A stretch of 64,000 nt of DNA from an uncultured Erythrobacter sp. (lineage in GTDB: Bacteria; Pseudomonadota; Alphaproteobacteria; Sphingomonadales; Sphingomonadaceae): positions 186,001 through 250,000 of the forward strand of contig CAJXJR010000003.1 in the NCBI GenBank assembly GCA_913055155.1, given 5' to 3'. The first letter of the stretch is position 1, and each line of letters opens with the position of its first letter. Below the pieces are notes generated by a model. The model was not told the origin of the DNA. It ran no database searches and worked only from the letters and a program-made list of their open reading frames with translations. This document shows, in pieces, positions 44,068 through 54,859 of this stretch. Made by a program: the position numbers and the translations under genes.

Positions 44068-44298
44068 CTAGCGCGCGGGGTGATAGACCTCGATCGCCGG
44101 TTCGTGTTCCAGGCAGCGCCAGGCAAATTCGCGCTCGCGGCTGCCCTGCCGATAGGATTCGATCTCCGCCCCGCGCGCCTCGCATTCCTCGCGACCGATG
44201 AACAACCGCGTTTCCACGTGCATGGAGCCTGCCGGATCGTCGGCGTTCCAGCTCATCAGCACCAGCAGGAAAGGGACGTAGATCTCGACCACGTCCAC
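44068..44298 (-). CDS. Small hypothetical protein downstream of guaB
   Basis: 76 residues, starting GTG at 44298 one base after the guaB stop; the GTG at 44292 has better spacing to GAGG and may be the real start. Sequence MDVVEIYVPFLLVLMSWNADD, then a charged region with CEARGAEIESYRQGSREREFAWRCLEH (two Cys). Strong GC3 codon bias supports coding. Unknown function; translational coupling to guaB is likely. Confidence 0.65.
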   Translation of the reverse strand: MDVVEIYVPFLLVLMSWNADDPAGSMHVETRLFIGREECEARGAEIESYRQGSREREFAWRCLEHEPAIEVYHPAR

Positions 44299-44299
44299 C

Positions 44300-46281
<1,982 letters not shown>

Positions 46282-47096
46282 TTCGCGCCGGTAATGTTCT
46301 GCGCCACGTCGCGGCACAGGAACACCGCCAGCGCGCCCACGTCTTCGGGCTGGGCGAACTTCTTGCTCGGCTGGCGTTCCAGTAGCACCTCGTTGATCAC
46401 CTGTTCGCGGGTCATGTTCCGGCTTTTCATCGTGTCGGGGATCTGGGCTTCCACCAGCGGGGTCCACACGTAGCCGGGTGAAATGCAGTTGGCGGTGATG
46501 TTCTGCTCGGCCAGTTCCAGCGCAATGGTCTTGGTCAGGCCCGCAATGCCGTGCTTCGCGCTGACATAGGCCGCCTTGTAGGGGCTGGCCGTGGTCGAGT
46601 GCGCGGATGCCGTGTTGATGATGCGGCCCCAGCCCGCCTGCTTCATGTGCGGCACGGCCAGGCGGCAGGTGTGGAACGCGGCGGACAGGTTCAGGGCGAT
46701 GATCTTGTCCCACTTGTCGACCGGGAACTCCTCCACCGGGGCAACGTGCTGCATGCCGGCGTTGTTGACGAGCACGTCCACCCCGCCCGCATCTGCCATC
46801 ATCGCCTCGATCGCGGCAACGTCGGTCAGGTCCGCGCCGGAGTGCGTGGCGCCCAGTTCCTCGCACAGCGCCGCAATCTCGTCCGCGTCGCCAAAGCCGT
46901 TCAGCACCACCTGCGCGCCCTCGGCATGCAGGGCGCGGGCAATGGCCAGGCCGATGCCAGAGGTCGATCCGGTGACGAGCGCGCGCTTTCCTTCGAGGAA
47001 CATTCGATTCTCCATGTGACTGATTTCGCGCTAGGGTGGTACTCACATGGCGGCTATGGTCCAGCCAATTCTGCGATTTTCGGGAGGGCGCGCGCA

Positions 47097-47969
47097 GTGA
47101 GACTCAATCCGTTCGACACCAGCAAGATCCAAGTCGGCACCACCGGCGGGCGCGGCAGGCCGCGCGTGGGCCGCGCCGGCGGGCTGGGCTGCGGCACCAT
47201 CGTGATCGCGGCGCTGGGGTACTTCGTCTTCGGGCTGGATCCGATGGAAACCGCCGCCACCGTCGAAGGGATGCAGCAGGGCCAGCAGCAGACGCAAAGC
47301 GCACCCGTGGGCGGGGAGGACGAGGCCGCGATCTGCAATTCCAACCAGTACGCGCAGGAAAGCTGCAATGCGCTCTATTCGCTGAACCAGACGTGGGAGG
47401 CGCGTTTCCAGGAGGCAGGCCTTGGCAGCGCCTTCCGCCAGCCGACCCTGCGCTTTGCCACCGAACGCCAGTTCAACACCGGCTGCGGCGCGGGCTCTGT
47501 CGGCATGGGGCCGTTCTACTGCCCGGCGGACGAGACCATGTATATCGACGTAGGGTTCTACGACCAGCTGGCGCGCATGGCGGGCGAAGGCGGCGATTTT
47601 GCGCGATTATACGTTGTGGCGCACGAATATGCGCACCATGTACAGACCATCACCGGCGTTTCGGACCAGATCCGCAGCGCCCAGGCGCAGAACCCGCGCC
47701 TGCAGAACCAGCTGCAAGTGCGCATGGAACTGCATGCCGATTGCTACGCCGGGGTCTGGGCGGGCCGCAATCGCAACGCCATCGAGCCGGGCGACATGGA
47801 AGAAGGCATGAATGCCGCCGCCGCGATCGGGGACGACACGCTGACGGGTGGACGCGTGAGCAGCGAAAACTTCACCCACGGCACCAGCCGCCAGCGCATG
47901 GACGCACTGCGGCTGGGCATGGAGACAGCCGATGACAACCAATGCGATGCAGCCTACCTGCGCATCTGA
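47097..47969 (+). CDS. Neutral zinc metallopeptidase (YpfJ family)
   Basis: 290 residues from GTG at 47097 (VRLNPFDTSKIQVGTTGGRG); GGGAGG lies 8-13 bp upstream. The ORF-track start 46551 is an antisense extension. One membrane anchor (GCGTIVIAALGYFVFGL), then the PF04228 domain with zinc site VVAHEYAHHVQTITG (HExxH) and the downstream ELHADCYAGVWAG, plus NTGCGAGSVGMGPFYCPADE. Periplasmic, function unknown. Overlaps the next gene by 38 bp. Confidence 0.9.
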   Translation: MRLNPFDTSKIQVGTTGGRGRPRVGRAGGLGCGTIVIAALGYFVFGLDPMETAATVEGMQQGQQQTQSAPVGGEDEAAICNSNQYAQESCNALYSLNQTWEARFQEAGLGSAFRQPTLRFATERQFNTGCGAGSVGMGPFYCPADETMYIDVGFYDQLARMAGEGGDFARLYVVAHEYAHHVQTITGVSDQIRSAQAQNPRLQNQLQVRMELHADCYAGVWAGRNRNAIEPGDMEEGMNAAAAIGDDTLTGGRVSSENFTHGTSRQRMDALRLGMETADDNQCDAAYLRI

Positions 47970-48576
47970 GCTGAAGGCGCTGGCGATCGCCCTGCCGCTG
48001 CTGGCGCTGGCGACGCCCGCGCTGGCGCAGGAAGACGTGACCGACACCACCCCCAGCGTCGGCGATGTCGCGCTCACGCCCTTGTCCGACCTGAACCTGC
48101 GGCGCGACCCGATCCCGCCGATCCTGCTCTGGGCGCAGGAAAACCCCTATGCCAACGACGGGATGGAAACGTGCGAGAACATCCGCGTCGGCATCGGTGA
48201 CCTCGACGCGGTGCTGGGCGACGATATCGACGCCCAGACCGAAGAGGAAAAGCGCCTGAGCGTTACCGGCGTGGCGCAAAGCGCGGTGGGCATGTTCATT
48301 CCCTTTCGCGGCATCATCCGCGAGATTTCGGGCGCCAATTCCCACGAGTACGAATTCCGCCAGGCGATTGCCGCCGGGCTGATGCGCCGCGCCTACCTGA
48401 AAGGCCTGGGCGAAGCGCGCGGCTGCCCCTATCCGGCGCGGCCCATGCCCGATGCCATGCAGGCGGCGCTGCACAACGGTGAACCGCTGGTTCCGGCAGA
48501 GCCCGAAGTGCAGGTGGTGACAGCGCAAGACGGGACGCGATTTGTCTCGCGCCCCGTCGTGCAATCGACAGACTAG
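47932..48576 (+). CDS. Hypothetical secreted protein
   Basis: 214 residues with a signal peptide after a hydrophilic lead (ALAIALPLLALATPALAQ, cleavage near residue 33). The mature part carries two Cys, METCENIR and ARGCPYPARP, likely one disulfide. Its ATG lies 38 bp inside the zinc peptidase gene in another frame, so the two are surely co-translated. No family recognised; GC3 codon use supports a real gene. Confidence 0.78.
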   Translation: MTTNAMQPTCASELKALAIALPLLALATPALAQEDVTDTTPSVGDVALTPLSDLNLRRDPIPPILLWAQENPYANDGMETCENIRVGIGDLDAVLGDDIDAQTEEEKRLSVTGVAQSAVGMFIPFRGIIREISGANSHEYEFRQAIAAGLMRRAYLKGLGEARGCPYPARPMPDAMQAALHNGEPLVPAEPEVQVVTAQDGTRFVSRPVVQSTD

Positions 48577-48583
48577 CCGGCAA

Positions 48584-50359
48584 TCAGGCGCGAACCGCGC
48601 TGTCCTCGCAGTCGGCATCGGCCGCCGGGGCCGCAGCCGGAGCAGCGGCAGGAACCGGCGGCACGGGCGCCACGGCCTGCACGCGGATGGGCGAGACCAT
48701 GCGGCCCTGCCAGCGCATGGCGACAGCCGAGGCGCGTGCATTGGGCGCCAGCGCGGCGCGGCCTTCCCGCTTGGCTTGCACACGGTGCTGCAACTGGCGC
48801 TGGTTGGCGCTCAGCCGTTCCAGCGAACGTTCGAGCGAGCGGAGGATTTCCTGGCGCAGGTTTTCCGGGATGTCGGGATCGTTGGCGATCTCGTCACGCG
48901 CCTCGCGCAGCCCCTCGGCAGCTTCGGCACGGATCGCGGCGCGGCAGATCACCATGGCGCGGCGACCGTCGTCCAGCTCCTGCTCGACCACGGTGTCATC
49001 GCCATTGCAGTCGATCTCCAGGTTGTGCAGGCCAGCCTCGCTGTCGGACATGACGATGCGATGATGCTCCATCCCGGCGAGCGCTTCCTCGCTGGCGGCC
49101 ATGGCGATTTCGATGGCGGTCTCGATTGTGCCATCGATATGTTCGAACTCGCGCTCCAGCTCGGCCATCATCTGCTCGATCTCGGCTTCGCTCATGCCTT
49201 CCGCATCGCCGCGACGGACGCGGCGCTGGATCACCCGGCGCTCGCCATCCTCTTCCTCGATATGGACGAAGACCTGTTCGTCGGGATCGACGGTTTCGAT
49301 GGCTGGCGCAGCTGGCGCTTCCGGTGCTTGCGGGGCGGCCGGGGCCAGCGGCGCCGCGGGCGGCTGCGGGGCCACTGGCGGTTCAGGCGGCAGCGGGGCT
49401 TCCCCTTGCGCATAGGAAATCGATGCGGTCAGCGGCAACGCCAGCGCGGTGGTGGTGATGGCAAGAATGCCAAGCCGGCGGCGGCCGGACGATACTTCGG
49501 ACATGGTGAGGCTCCTCAAACGGTGGATTATGGACTTCTCGCCCAGCACCGGACAGGCCATCGGAGCAGCCATCGCCAGGTGATCGCCTGCGGCAAAGCC
49601 TGCAATCACCTCGGCATAGGCAGCCCGTTCGGACCACGCACGACCGGCGACAACGCGCGCATCGCACGCTGCCTCCTGGTCCCTGCGCATCGCTCGCCAG
49701 CCCCACCAGGCGAGCGGATTGAACCAGTGCAGAGCCAACAGCGGCTGGGCCGCGATGTTGGCAACGAGATCGTAGCCGCGATGGTGCGCAAGCTCGTGCG
49801 CAATCGCCATGTCGCGGGCCTGTATGTCGTGGTGCGCCATGAAGGCGGGCGGCAGCGCCACCACCTTGTCGGCAATGCCGAAGGCGACGGGACCGGACAC
49901 GGCCGGCGTTTCCACCAGCCGCACATTATCGGCCTCGCCCACCGGAATGGCCTCTGCCAGCAGGTCCCGGCGCATCGCCACGTATTCGCGCACCCGCCAG
50001 CCCAGGAAGACCAGCGCGCCGACGATCCAGATCGGCAGCAGCAGGTCGGTAACGGCAATGCCCACTTCGGGCGTCATGGCCGCAGCAGGCGCGGCGGCAG
50101 CGCTTTCCGCCGGGTCGGAAATGATCACCAACAGCGGCTGCGCGGCAGCTTCGGCCACGGCCTCGGGCTCTGCCGGGGCCATCCAGGCAGGCAGCACGAT
50201 CGGCGGCATGATGAAGCGCAGGAAGGGCAGCGCCCACAGGGCATAGGCCACCTGCGGCCCGCACCAGCGCGAAACCGGGCGGCGCAGCAACAGCACCAGC
50301 GCAATCAGCAGGCCGGTGTAGATGAAGGTGTCGACCAACCAGTCCCCGAAACCAGTCAT
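48584..50359 (-). CDS. M56 family (BlaR1-like) antirepressor metallopeptidase
   Basis: Membrane zinc protease that in known systems cleaves its BlaI/MecI-type partner on signal. 591 residues from ATG at 50359 (MTGFGDWLVDTFIYTGLLIAL). Four membrane helices; HExxH in MAIAHELAHHRGYD; a Pro/Ala-rich linker (APLPPEPPVAPQPPAAPLAP); a long charged C-terminal helical region. It lacks the penicillin-binding sensor domain of true BlaR1, so the signal is probably not a beta-lactam. Translationally coupled to the BlaI gene (ATGA overlap). Confidence 0.88.
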   Translation of the reverse strand: MTGFGDWLVDTFIYTGLLIALVLLLRRPVSRWCGPQVAYALWALPFLRFIMPPIVLPAWMAPAEPEAVAEAAAQPLLVIISDPAESAAAAPAAAMTPEVGIAVTDLLLPIWIVGALVFLGWRVREYVAMRRDLLAEAIPVGEADNVRLVETPAVSGPVAFGIADKVVALPPAFMAHHDIQARDMAIAHELAHHRGYDLVANIAAQPLLALHWFNPLAWWGWRAMRRDQEAACDARVVAGRAWSERAAYAEVIAGFAAGDHLAMAAPMACPVLGEKSIIHRLRSLTMSEVSSGRRRLGILAITTTALALPLTASISYAQGEAPLPPEPPVAPQPPAAPLAPAAPQAPEAPAAPAIETVDPDEQVFVHIEEEDGERRVIQRRVRRGDAEGMSEAEIEQMMAELEREFEHIDGTIETAIEIAMAASEEALAGMEHHRIVMSDSEAGLHNLEIDCNGDDTVVEQELDDGRRAMVICRAAIRAEAAEGLREARDEIANDPDIPENLRQEILRSLERSLERLSANQRQLQHRVQAKREGRAALAPNARASAVAMRWQGRMVSPIRVQAVAPVPPVPAAAPAAAPAADADCEDSAVRA

Positions 50360-50769
50360 TTCTTCATCTCCCGCAGCAGGCGCTCGATCTCGGCGATATC
50401 GTCGGGCGTCAATGCCTCGGCCTGCGCCAAATGCGCGAACAGCGGCGCGGCACGGCCGCCGAACAGGCGTTCGACCAGCCGCTTGCTCTCCGTCCCGACA
50501 TAGGCGGACCGGGCAATCAGCGGGGTGTAGAGATAGCGGCGACCGTCGGGCTGGGTTTCCAGCGCACCCTTCTGCACCAGGCGCGACAGCAGGGTCTTGA
50601 CCGTGGGGATGGACCAGCCGCGCTGCTTGCACACGGCCTCGCACACGTCGGCGGCGGTCTGCGGGCTGCGTTGCCACAGCACCTCCATCACCGCGTGTTC
50701 GGCTTCGCTGATACGCTCGGCACCCTGGCCGGGGCCCTCGTCACGTGCGGCGTCGGTCTTCGTAGCCAT
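50356..50769 (-). CDS. BlaI/MecI/CopY family transcriptional repressor
   Basis: 137-residue winged-helix repressor; cytosolic, dimeric. N-terminal region ISEAEHAVMEVLWQRSPQTAADV, recognition helix WSIPTVKTLLSRLVQKG, dimer domain to the C-terminus. First gene of a two-gene operon with the M56 protease, the standard partner. Two dyads cover its own promoter, consistent with autorepression and release by cleavage. Confidence 0.92.
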   Translation of the reverse strand: MATKTDAARDEGPGQGAERISEAEHAVMEVLWQRSPQTAADVCEAVCKQRGWSIPTVKTLLSRLVQKGALETQPDGRRYLYTPLIARSAYVGTESKRLVERLFGGRAAPLFAHLAQAEALTPDDIAEIERLLREMKK

Positions 50770-50787
50770 TGCGTCCTCCCTGAACGA

Positions 50788-50799
50788 CTACATGTGTAG
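50788..50799. promoter_or_regulatory. BlaI-type operator dyad 1 (CTACA-TG-TGTAG)
   Basis: Perfect 5-bp arms containing the TACA/TGTA core typical of BlaI/MecI operators; lies in the leader, about 20 bp upstream of the repressor ATG. Confidence 0.6.
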
Positions 50800-50806
50800 C
50801 CATTAC

Positions 50807-50822
50807 GATTACGCCTGTAATC
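50807..50822. promoter_or_regulatory. BlaI-type operator dyad 2 (GATTAC-GCCT-GTAATC)
   Basis: 6-bp perfect arms; covers the predicted -10 and start region of the blaI promoter. Together with dyad 1 it fits cooperative repressor binding. Confidence 0.55.
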
Positions 50823-50842
50823 TGAACGCCTTCTGAATGCAA
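50814..50842 (-). promoter_or_regulatory. Predicted promoter of the blaI-M56 operon
   Basis: Minus strand TTGCAT-N17-TACAGG, counted; predicted start near 50807, leader about 38 nt. Both dyads lie in or just after it. Confidence 0.5.
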
Positions 50843-50900
50843 GTTTCCGATGGAACTTTCTCCACCAGCCGCGCGCCCCTGTGGCTTTCGCGAATTTGGT

Positions 50901-50926
50901 GTAACCTTGCGGCGGGAAAGGACGAA
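50901..50926 (+). promoter_or_regulatory. ECF promoter GTAACC-N16-CGAA, likely autoregulated by the sigma factor it precedes
   Basis: GTAACC at 50901-50906, sixteen bases, CGAA at 50923-50926. This matches, as I recall it, the Caulobacter SigF promoter, and SigF is the sigma partnered by NrsF. The -10 overlaps the ORF-track ATG at 50926, so translation must start further down. Confidence 0.65.
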
Positions 50927-50955
50927 TGGACGATCAGGCGAATTCTCGAGGCGAC

Positions 50956-51465
50956 ATGCTCGACCAACTGATGGCAGCAGCCCGCGCCGGGGATTTGGCG
51001 GCCTATCGGCAATTCCTGGCCGAGGCCGCGCAGCGTATCCGCGCCAGGCTGGCCCGCAAGATCGGCGCAGACAGCGAACTGGAGGACCTGGTGCAGGAAT
51101 GCCTGATCGCCATTCATGAAAAGCGCCACACGCTCGACCCCGATCGGCCGGTGGCGCCGTGGATGAATGCGATCGCGCAGTACAAGCTGATCGACCACTG
51201 GCGAAAGCGCGGTCGCAGCCCCATCGATCTCGACGACGAGGCCGACATGGCCGTGCCCGCCGATACTCTGGCCAAGGCCGATATCGAGACGCTGCTGGGC
51301 AAGCTGCCCCCGGCGCAGGCAGAGGCGATCCGCATGACCCATATCGAAGGCCTGACCAATCGCGAGGCGAGCGAGAAGATCGGCATTGGCGTTTCGGCGA
51401 TGAAGCTGCGCGTCCATCGCGGGATGCAGCGGCTGAAGGAACTGGCGGACGAAGACGGATCATGA
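50956..51465 (+). CDS. ECF sigma factor (SigF/NrsF type)
   Basis: Alternative sigma factor for a stress regulon; cytosolic. 169 residues from ATG at 50956 (MLDQLMAAARAGDLAAYRQFL) rather than 50926, because the promoter -10 covers the latter; GAGG precedes it. Sigma2 region LEDLVQECLIAIHEKRHTLD and PWMNAIAQYKLIDHWRKRGR; sigma4 LPPAQAEAIRMTHIEGLTNREASEKIGI. Its stop overlaps the NrsF start (ATGA). Confidence 0.9.
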   Translation: MLDQLMAAARAGDLAAYRQFLAEAAQRIRARLARKIGADSELEDLVQECLIAIHEKRHTLDPDRPVAPWMNAIAQYKLIDHWRKRGRSPIDLDDEADMAVPADTLAKADIETLLGKLPPAQAEAIRMTHIEGLTNREASEKIGIGVSAMKLRVHRGMQRLKELADEDGS

Positions 51466-52088
51466 GCGAGACCGATAACCTTATCGACCAACTGGCGCAG
51501 GACGGCGCAGTGCCCCCTGCCAATGCCTTGCCACGCTTTGTCATGCCGCTGGCGGGCGTGATTGCACTATGTGCGCTAGGGGTGGCGCTGGCGCTGGACG
51601 GGGCCTTTGCCTCGGTGCAGCAGAACGGCCTCAACGGCATTGTCGTCAAATGGGGCTTTTCGCTCGCGCTGCTGCTGCTCAGCGCCTTTGCCTTGTGGGC
51701 GATCGGCAAGCCCGGCACGCGCACCGGCGGCGCCATGGTGGCGCTGGCCGTGCCCTTCGCCCTGGTCGCCGCGCTGCTGGTGCTGGACCTGCTGGTGGCC
51801 GAAGCGATCTTCCCCGGCGAGACCTGGCGGGAATGCCTTGCCGCCATGGGGATCATGAGCCCGGTTGCCTTCGTCGGCGCCATCGTGGCCACACGCTGGC
51901 TGGCTCCCACCGACCTGCCCCGTGCCGGCCTTGCGGCGGGCCTATTCGGCGGGGCCGTTGCGATGACGGCCTATGCGCCTTACTGCACGCAGCATGGCAT
52001 GCTCTACATGGCAGTGTTCTGCTGCCTTCCCATCCTCGCCATGGCGGCCCTTGGCTGGCTGCTCGGACCGCGCCTGCTGCGCTGGTAA
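51462..52088 (+). CDS. NrsF-type anti-sigma factor (DUF1109)
   Basis: 208-residue membrane anti-sigma factor with six hydrophobic helices that holds the preceding sigma factor; inner membrane. Family Cys residues are visible in APYCTQHGMLYMAVFCCLPIL; conserved cysteines of Caulobacter NrsF are needed for sensing metal or oxidative stress. Coupled to the sigma gene by ATGA overlap. The lactate-dehydrogenase-like gene starts 12 bp later. Confidence 0.88.
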   Translation: MSETDNLIDQLAQDGAVPPANALPRFVMPLAGVIALCALGVALALDGAFASVQQNGLNGIVVKWGFSLALLLLSAFALWAIGKPGTRTGGAMVALAVPFALVAALLVLDLLVAEAIFPGETWRECLAAMGIMSPVAFVGAIVATRWLAPTDLPRAGLAAGLFGGAVAMTAYAPYCTQHGMLYMAVFCCLPILAMAALGWLLGPRLLRW

Positions 52089-52100
52089 GGACCTGCGCGC

Positions 52101-53276
52101 ATGAGGGACCGGCACGATTATTCCGTGCGGCGCCTGTCGGACTGCCACAAGATCGCGGACTTTCGCGAGCTGGCGCGGCGGCGGCTGCCCTTCCCCGTGT
52201 TCAACTATATCGACGGCGCGGCGGACGACGAGGCGACGAAAGACCGCAACACCGCCGCCTTTGCCGATGTGGACCTGTTGCCCGACGTGCTGGTGGGGGC
52301 GGACAGGCTGGACCTTTCCACCACCATCATGGGCCGCGAAACCGCCATGCCGCTGATGCTCAGCCCCACGGCGCTGCAACGCATATTCCATTGGCAGGGG
52401 GAGCGGGCGGTGGCCGCCGTGGCGGAGCGCCATAACCTTTGGTTCGGCATCTCCAGCCTCTCCACCGTCAGCATCGAGGAAGTGGGCACGCGCTGGCGCG
52501 GGCCCAAGATGCTGCAATACTACTACCACAAGGATCGCGGCCTCAACGCGGCGCTGGTGGAACGCGCACAGGCGGCGAAGTTCGATGCCGTCACGCTGAC
52601 GGTCGATACCGTGGTCTCCGGCAATCGCGAGCGGTGCAAGCGCACCGGCTTCACCACCCCGCCCCGGTTCACGCCGTCCAACATGCTGAGCTATGCCATG
52701 CACCCGGCCTGGGCGCTGAATTTCCTGTTTCGCGAGAAGTTCGACCTGCCCAACCTTTCCACACACGTGGCAGCAGGCAGCGGGCAGGCGATTTCGATCC
52801 AGGACTATTTCGACTCGATGCTCGACCCCAGCCTGAACTGGCAAGCGGCGGAGCAGCTGCGCGACGACTGGGGCGGCAAGTTCTGCCTGAAGGGCATCAT
52901 GTCCGTGGGCGATGCCCGGCGCGCTGCCGACATGGGCGTGGATGCGATCATGATCTCCAACCACGGCGGGCGGCAGCTGGATGGCGGGCGCGCGCCGTTC
53001 GACCAGCTGGCCGAGATCGTCGATGCCGTGGGCGACAGGGTGGAAGTGATCCTCGATGGCGGCGTGATGCGCGGCAGCCACGTGGTGAAGGCGCTGAGCA
53101 TGGGCGCGAAGGCCGCCAGCGGAGGCCGGCTCTACCTCTACGCGCTGGCTGCAGCCGGAGAAGCGGGCGCGGAGCGCGCAGTGCGCATCCTGAGCGACGA
53201 AATCACCCGCGCGATGCACCTGATGGGCAAGACCGACCCGGCAGAGCTTTCGCGCGACAACCTGCGTTTCAGATAG
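52101..53276 (+). CDS. FMN-dependent alpha-hydroxy-acid dehydrogenase (L-lactate dehydrogenase-like)
   Basis: 391-residue FMN TIM barrel oxidising L-lactate or a related 2-hydroxy acid; membrane-associated in the LldD class. Motifs: FPVFNYIDGAADDE, MLSPTALQRIFHWQGE, DTVVSGNRERCKRTGF, active-site SNHGGRQLDGG with the catalytic His, and DGGVMRGSHVVKALSMGAK. Being 12 bp after NrsF puts it in the ECF operon, which is unusual for lldD; stress-induced lactate use or H2O2-linked chemistry is inference. Confidence 0.9.
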   Translation: MRDRHDYSVRRLSDCHKIADFRELARRRLPFPVFNYIDGAADDEATKDRNTAAFADVDLLPDVLVGADRLDLSTTIMGRETAMPLMLSPTALQRIFHWQGERAVAAVAERHNLWFGISSLSTVSIEEVGTRWRGPKMLQYYYHKDRGLNAALVERAQAAKFDAVTLTVDTVVSGNRERCKRTGFTTPPRFTPSNMLSYAMHPAWALNFLFREKFDLPNLSTHVAAGSGQAISIQDYFDSMLDPSLNWQAAEQLRDDWGGKFCLKGIMSVGDARRAADMGVDAIMISNHGGRQLDGGRAPFDQLAEIVDAVGDRVEVILDGGVMRGSHVVKALSMGAKAASGGRLYLYALAAAGEAGAERAVRILSDEITRAMHLMGKTDPAELSRDNLRFR

Positions 53277-53281
53277 CAGAA

Positions 53282-53309
53282 GGGCCGAGCCCGAAAACGG
53301 ACCCGGCCC
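53282..53309. terminator. Hairpin between convergent lldD-like and creD genes
   Basis: GGGCCGAGCCCG-AAAA-CGGACCCGGCCC: ten of twelve pairs. No good T-run, so a bidirectional terminator or mRNA end stabiliser. Confidence 0.55.
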
Positions 53310-53333
53310 CCCTTGCAACGCCTGATGGGGGGA

Positions 53334-54743
53334 TCAGGCGATGGGTTCTGCTTCTGCGTCCTCGCTCTTGCGCACGGCAGACCAGTCCACCTTGCGGGTG
53401 GCGAACATGATCCCCGCCAGCGCGGCGAACAGCAGCAGCGAACCGATCAGCAGCGAGTAGGTCTCTGCATTCAGCAGCACGTAGAGCACGCCGTAGAGCG
53501 CTGCGAGCATCAGGCCGATGAACCCGGCCCTGCGCCACGTGCCCAGCACGGCGGCGTTATAGGCGGTCAGCAAGCCGATGATCGCGGCAGCGGCCACAAG
53601 GTAGGCGAGCGAGAAGCCGATCACCTCGGCAAAGGCCAGCAGCATGACGAAGAACAGCACCAGCCCCGCGCCGGTGAGCAAGTACTCCGCCGCCGCCACG
53701 CGCGCGCCGCCGACAATGTCGAACATCAGCAGCGTGGCGAAGGTAAAGCCGATGAACAGGAAACCGTATTTCACCGCCCGGTCCACCTGGCTGTAGAGGT
53801 CGACCGGGTCGACGAGGCCGATGGAAACCGCCTGCGTCGGCGTGGCAGAGGCGACGCGCACGGATTCGATTTCCGGATAGCTGGAATTGACCGGCGCGAC
53901 CGGGCCCGCGGGCTGGTCGGACACGGAGAGCAATTGCTGCCCCAGCGCCAGGTTGGTGATGCCCGCATAGGTGGCGGTAAAGCCTTCGGACGAGATCTCG
54001 CGTTCGTCAGGCAGGAAACCACCGGTAAAGCTGGGGTGCGGCCAGGGCGAAGTAACGTGCCATTCGGTCTCGCCACCGCGCGGGATCATCGACAGCGAAT
54101 GGCTGCCGCGCAGGCCATAGCTCCACGTCACTTCCAGCGGTGCCTCTGCCGTCCACTCGGCAACCGGGGCGGAAAAGCCGCGCCCGGAAGTGGCAAGCGG
54201 GCCGTTGCCGGGGTTGAGCTCCACTTGCGTGCCGCCAACCACCACACGCGCGCTGTCGGTAAGGCCGCGCGGGTCGGAAATGCCAAAGCGCAGTTCGGCT
54301 TGCGCCAGCAGCAAGTCCTCGCGGTCAATATCCAGCCGTCCCAGTTCATCCGTCAGGGCAAAGCTGGCCGTTCCCTGCATCTCGCCCGAATAGACGACAC
54401 TTTCGTAGATCGCGTAGGCCTTGCGGTCGGGATCGAGCGCGGTTTCGATATTCTGCGCGAGCGGGGAGACGAACAGCTCGCGGCGCACTTGCCGTCGCCG
54501 CTCGGTTACCACGCCGTCGACCGTTTCGGCCTCGACGCTTTCGGCCATGAAGGGGATCACCAGCACCGGCCCGGTCACGGTCTGCGCCCCGCCCCAGCCT
54601 TGCGTGATCTGCGCCTGCGCCTGCTGTGACTGGTTTTCGCGGTCGTAGACCAGCGCATAGACCATCAGCAGCGGCACGATCAGCACCCCTGCGACAAGAC
54701 CGGCCAGCAGAAGCTTCATGCCGGGGCTTCGTTCACGTTTCAT
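53334..54743 (-). CDS. creD: Cell envelope integrity protein CreD
   Basis: 469 residues from ATG at 54743 (MKRERSPGMKLLLAGLVAG); the track's 54884 start is an upstream run-on. One N-terminal helix, a large periplasmic beta domain (TQGWGGAQTVTGPVLVIPF), then about six C-terminal helices. In E. coli it belongs to the CreBC regulon and links envelope stress and beta-lactam response. No creB or creC is next to it; divergent from the cyclophilin gene. Confidence 0.92.
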   Translation of the reverse strand: MKRERSPGMKLLLAGLVAGVLIVPLLMVYALVYDRENQSQQAQAQITQGWGGAQTVTGPVLVIPFMAESVEAETVDGVVTERRRQVRRELFVSPLAQNIETALDPDRKAYAIYESVVYSGEMQGTASFALTDELGRLDIDREDLLLAQAELRFGISDPRGLTDSARVVVGGTQVELNPGNGPLATSGRGFSAPVAEWTAEAPLEVTWSYGLRGSHSLSMIPRGGETEWHVTSPWPHPSFTGGFLPDEREISSEGFTATYAGITNLALGQQLLSVSDQPAGPVAPVNSSYPEIESVRVASATPTQAVSIGLVDPVDLYSQVDRAVKYGFLFIGFTFATLLMFDIVGGARVAAAEYLLTGAGLVLFFVMLLAFAEVIGFSLAYLVAAAAIIGLLTAYNAAVLGTWRRAGFIGLMLAALYGVLYVLLNAETYSLLIGSLLLFAALAGIMFATRKVDWSAVRKSEDAEAEPIA

Positions 54744-54859
54744 CGCTTGATTCTCCCTCATAGACTGCGACGAATCGTGCATTGCGAGCGACGAACTGAA
54801 TGTTCTGTGAACTCTCAGAGCCGTTGATGCGCATTTCATCGGCGTGCAGGATGCTCGCC

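Noticed and set aside
46551-47096. N-terminal extension of the zinc metallopeptidase ORF
   Set aside because: Antisense to 3-hydroxybutyrate dehydrogenase; GTG at 47097 has a good ribosome-binding site and begins the conserved protein.
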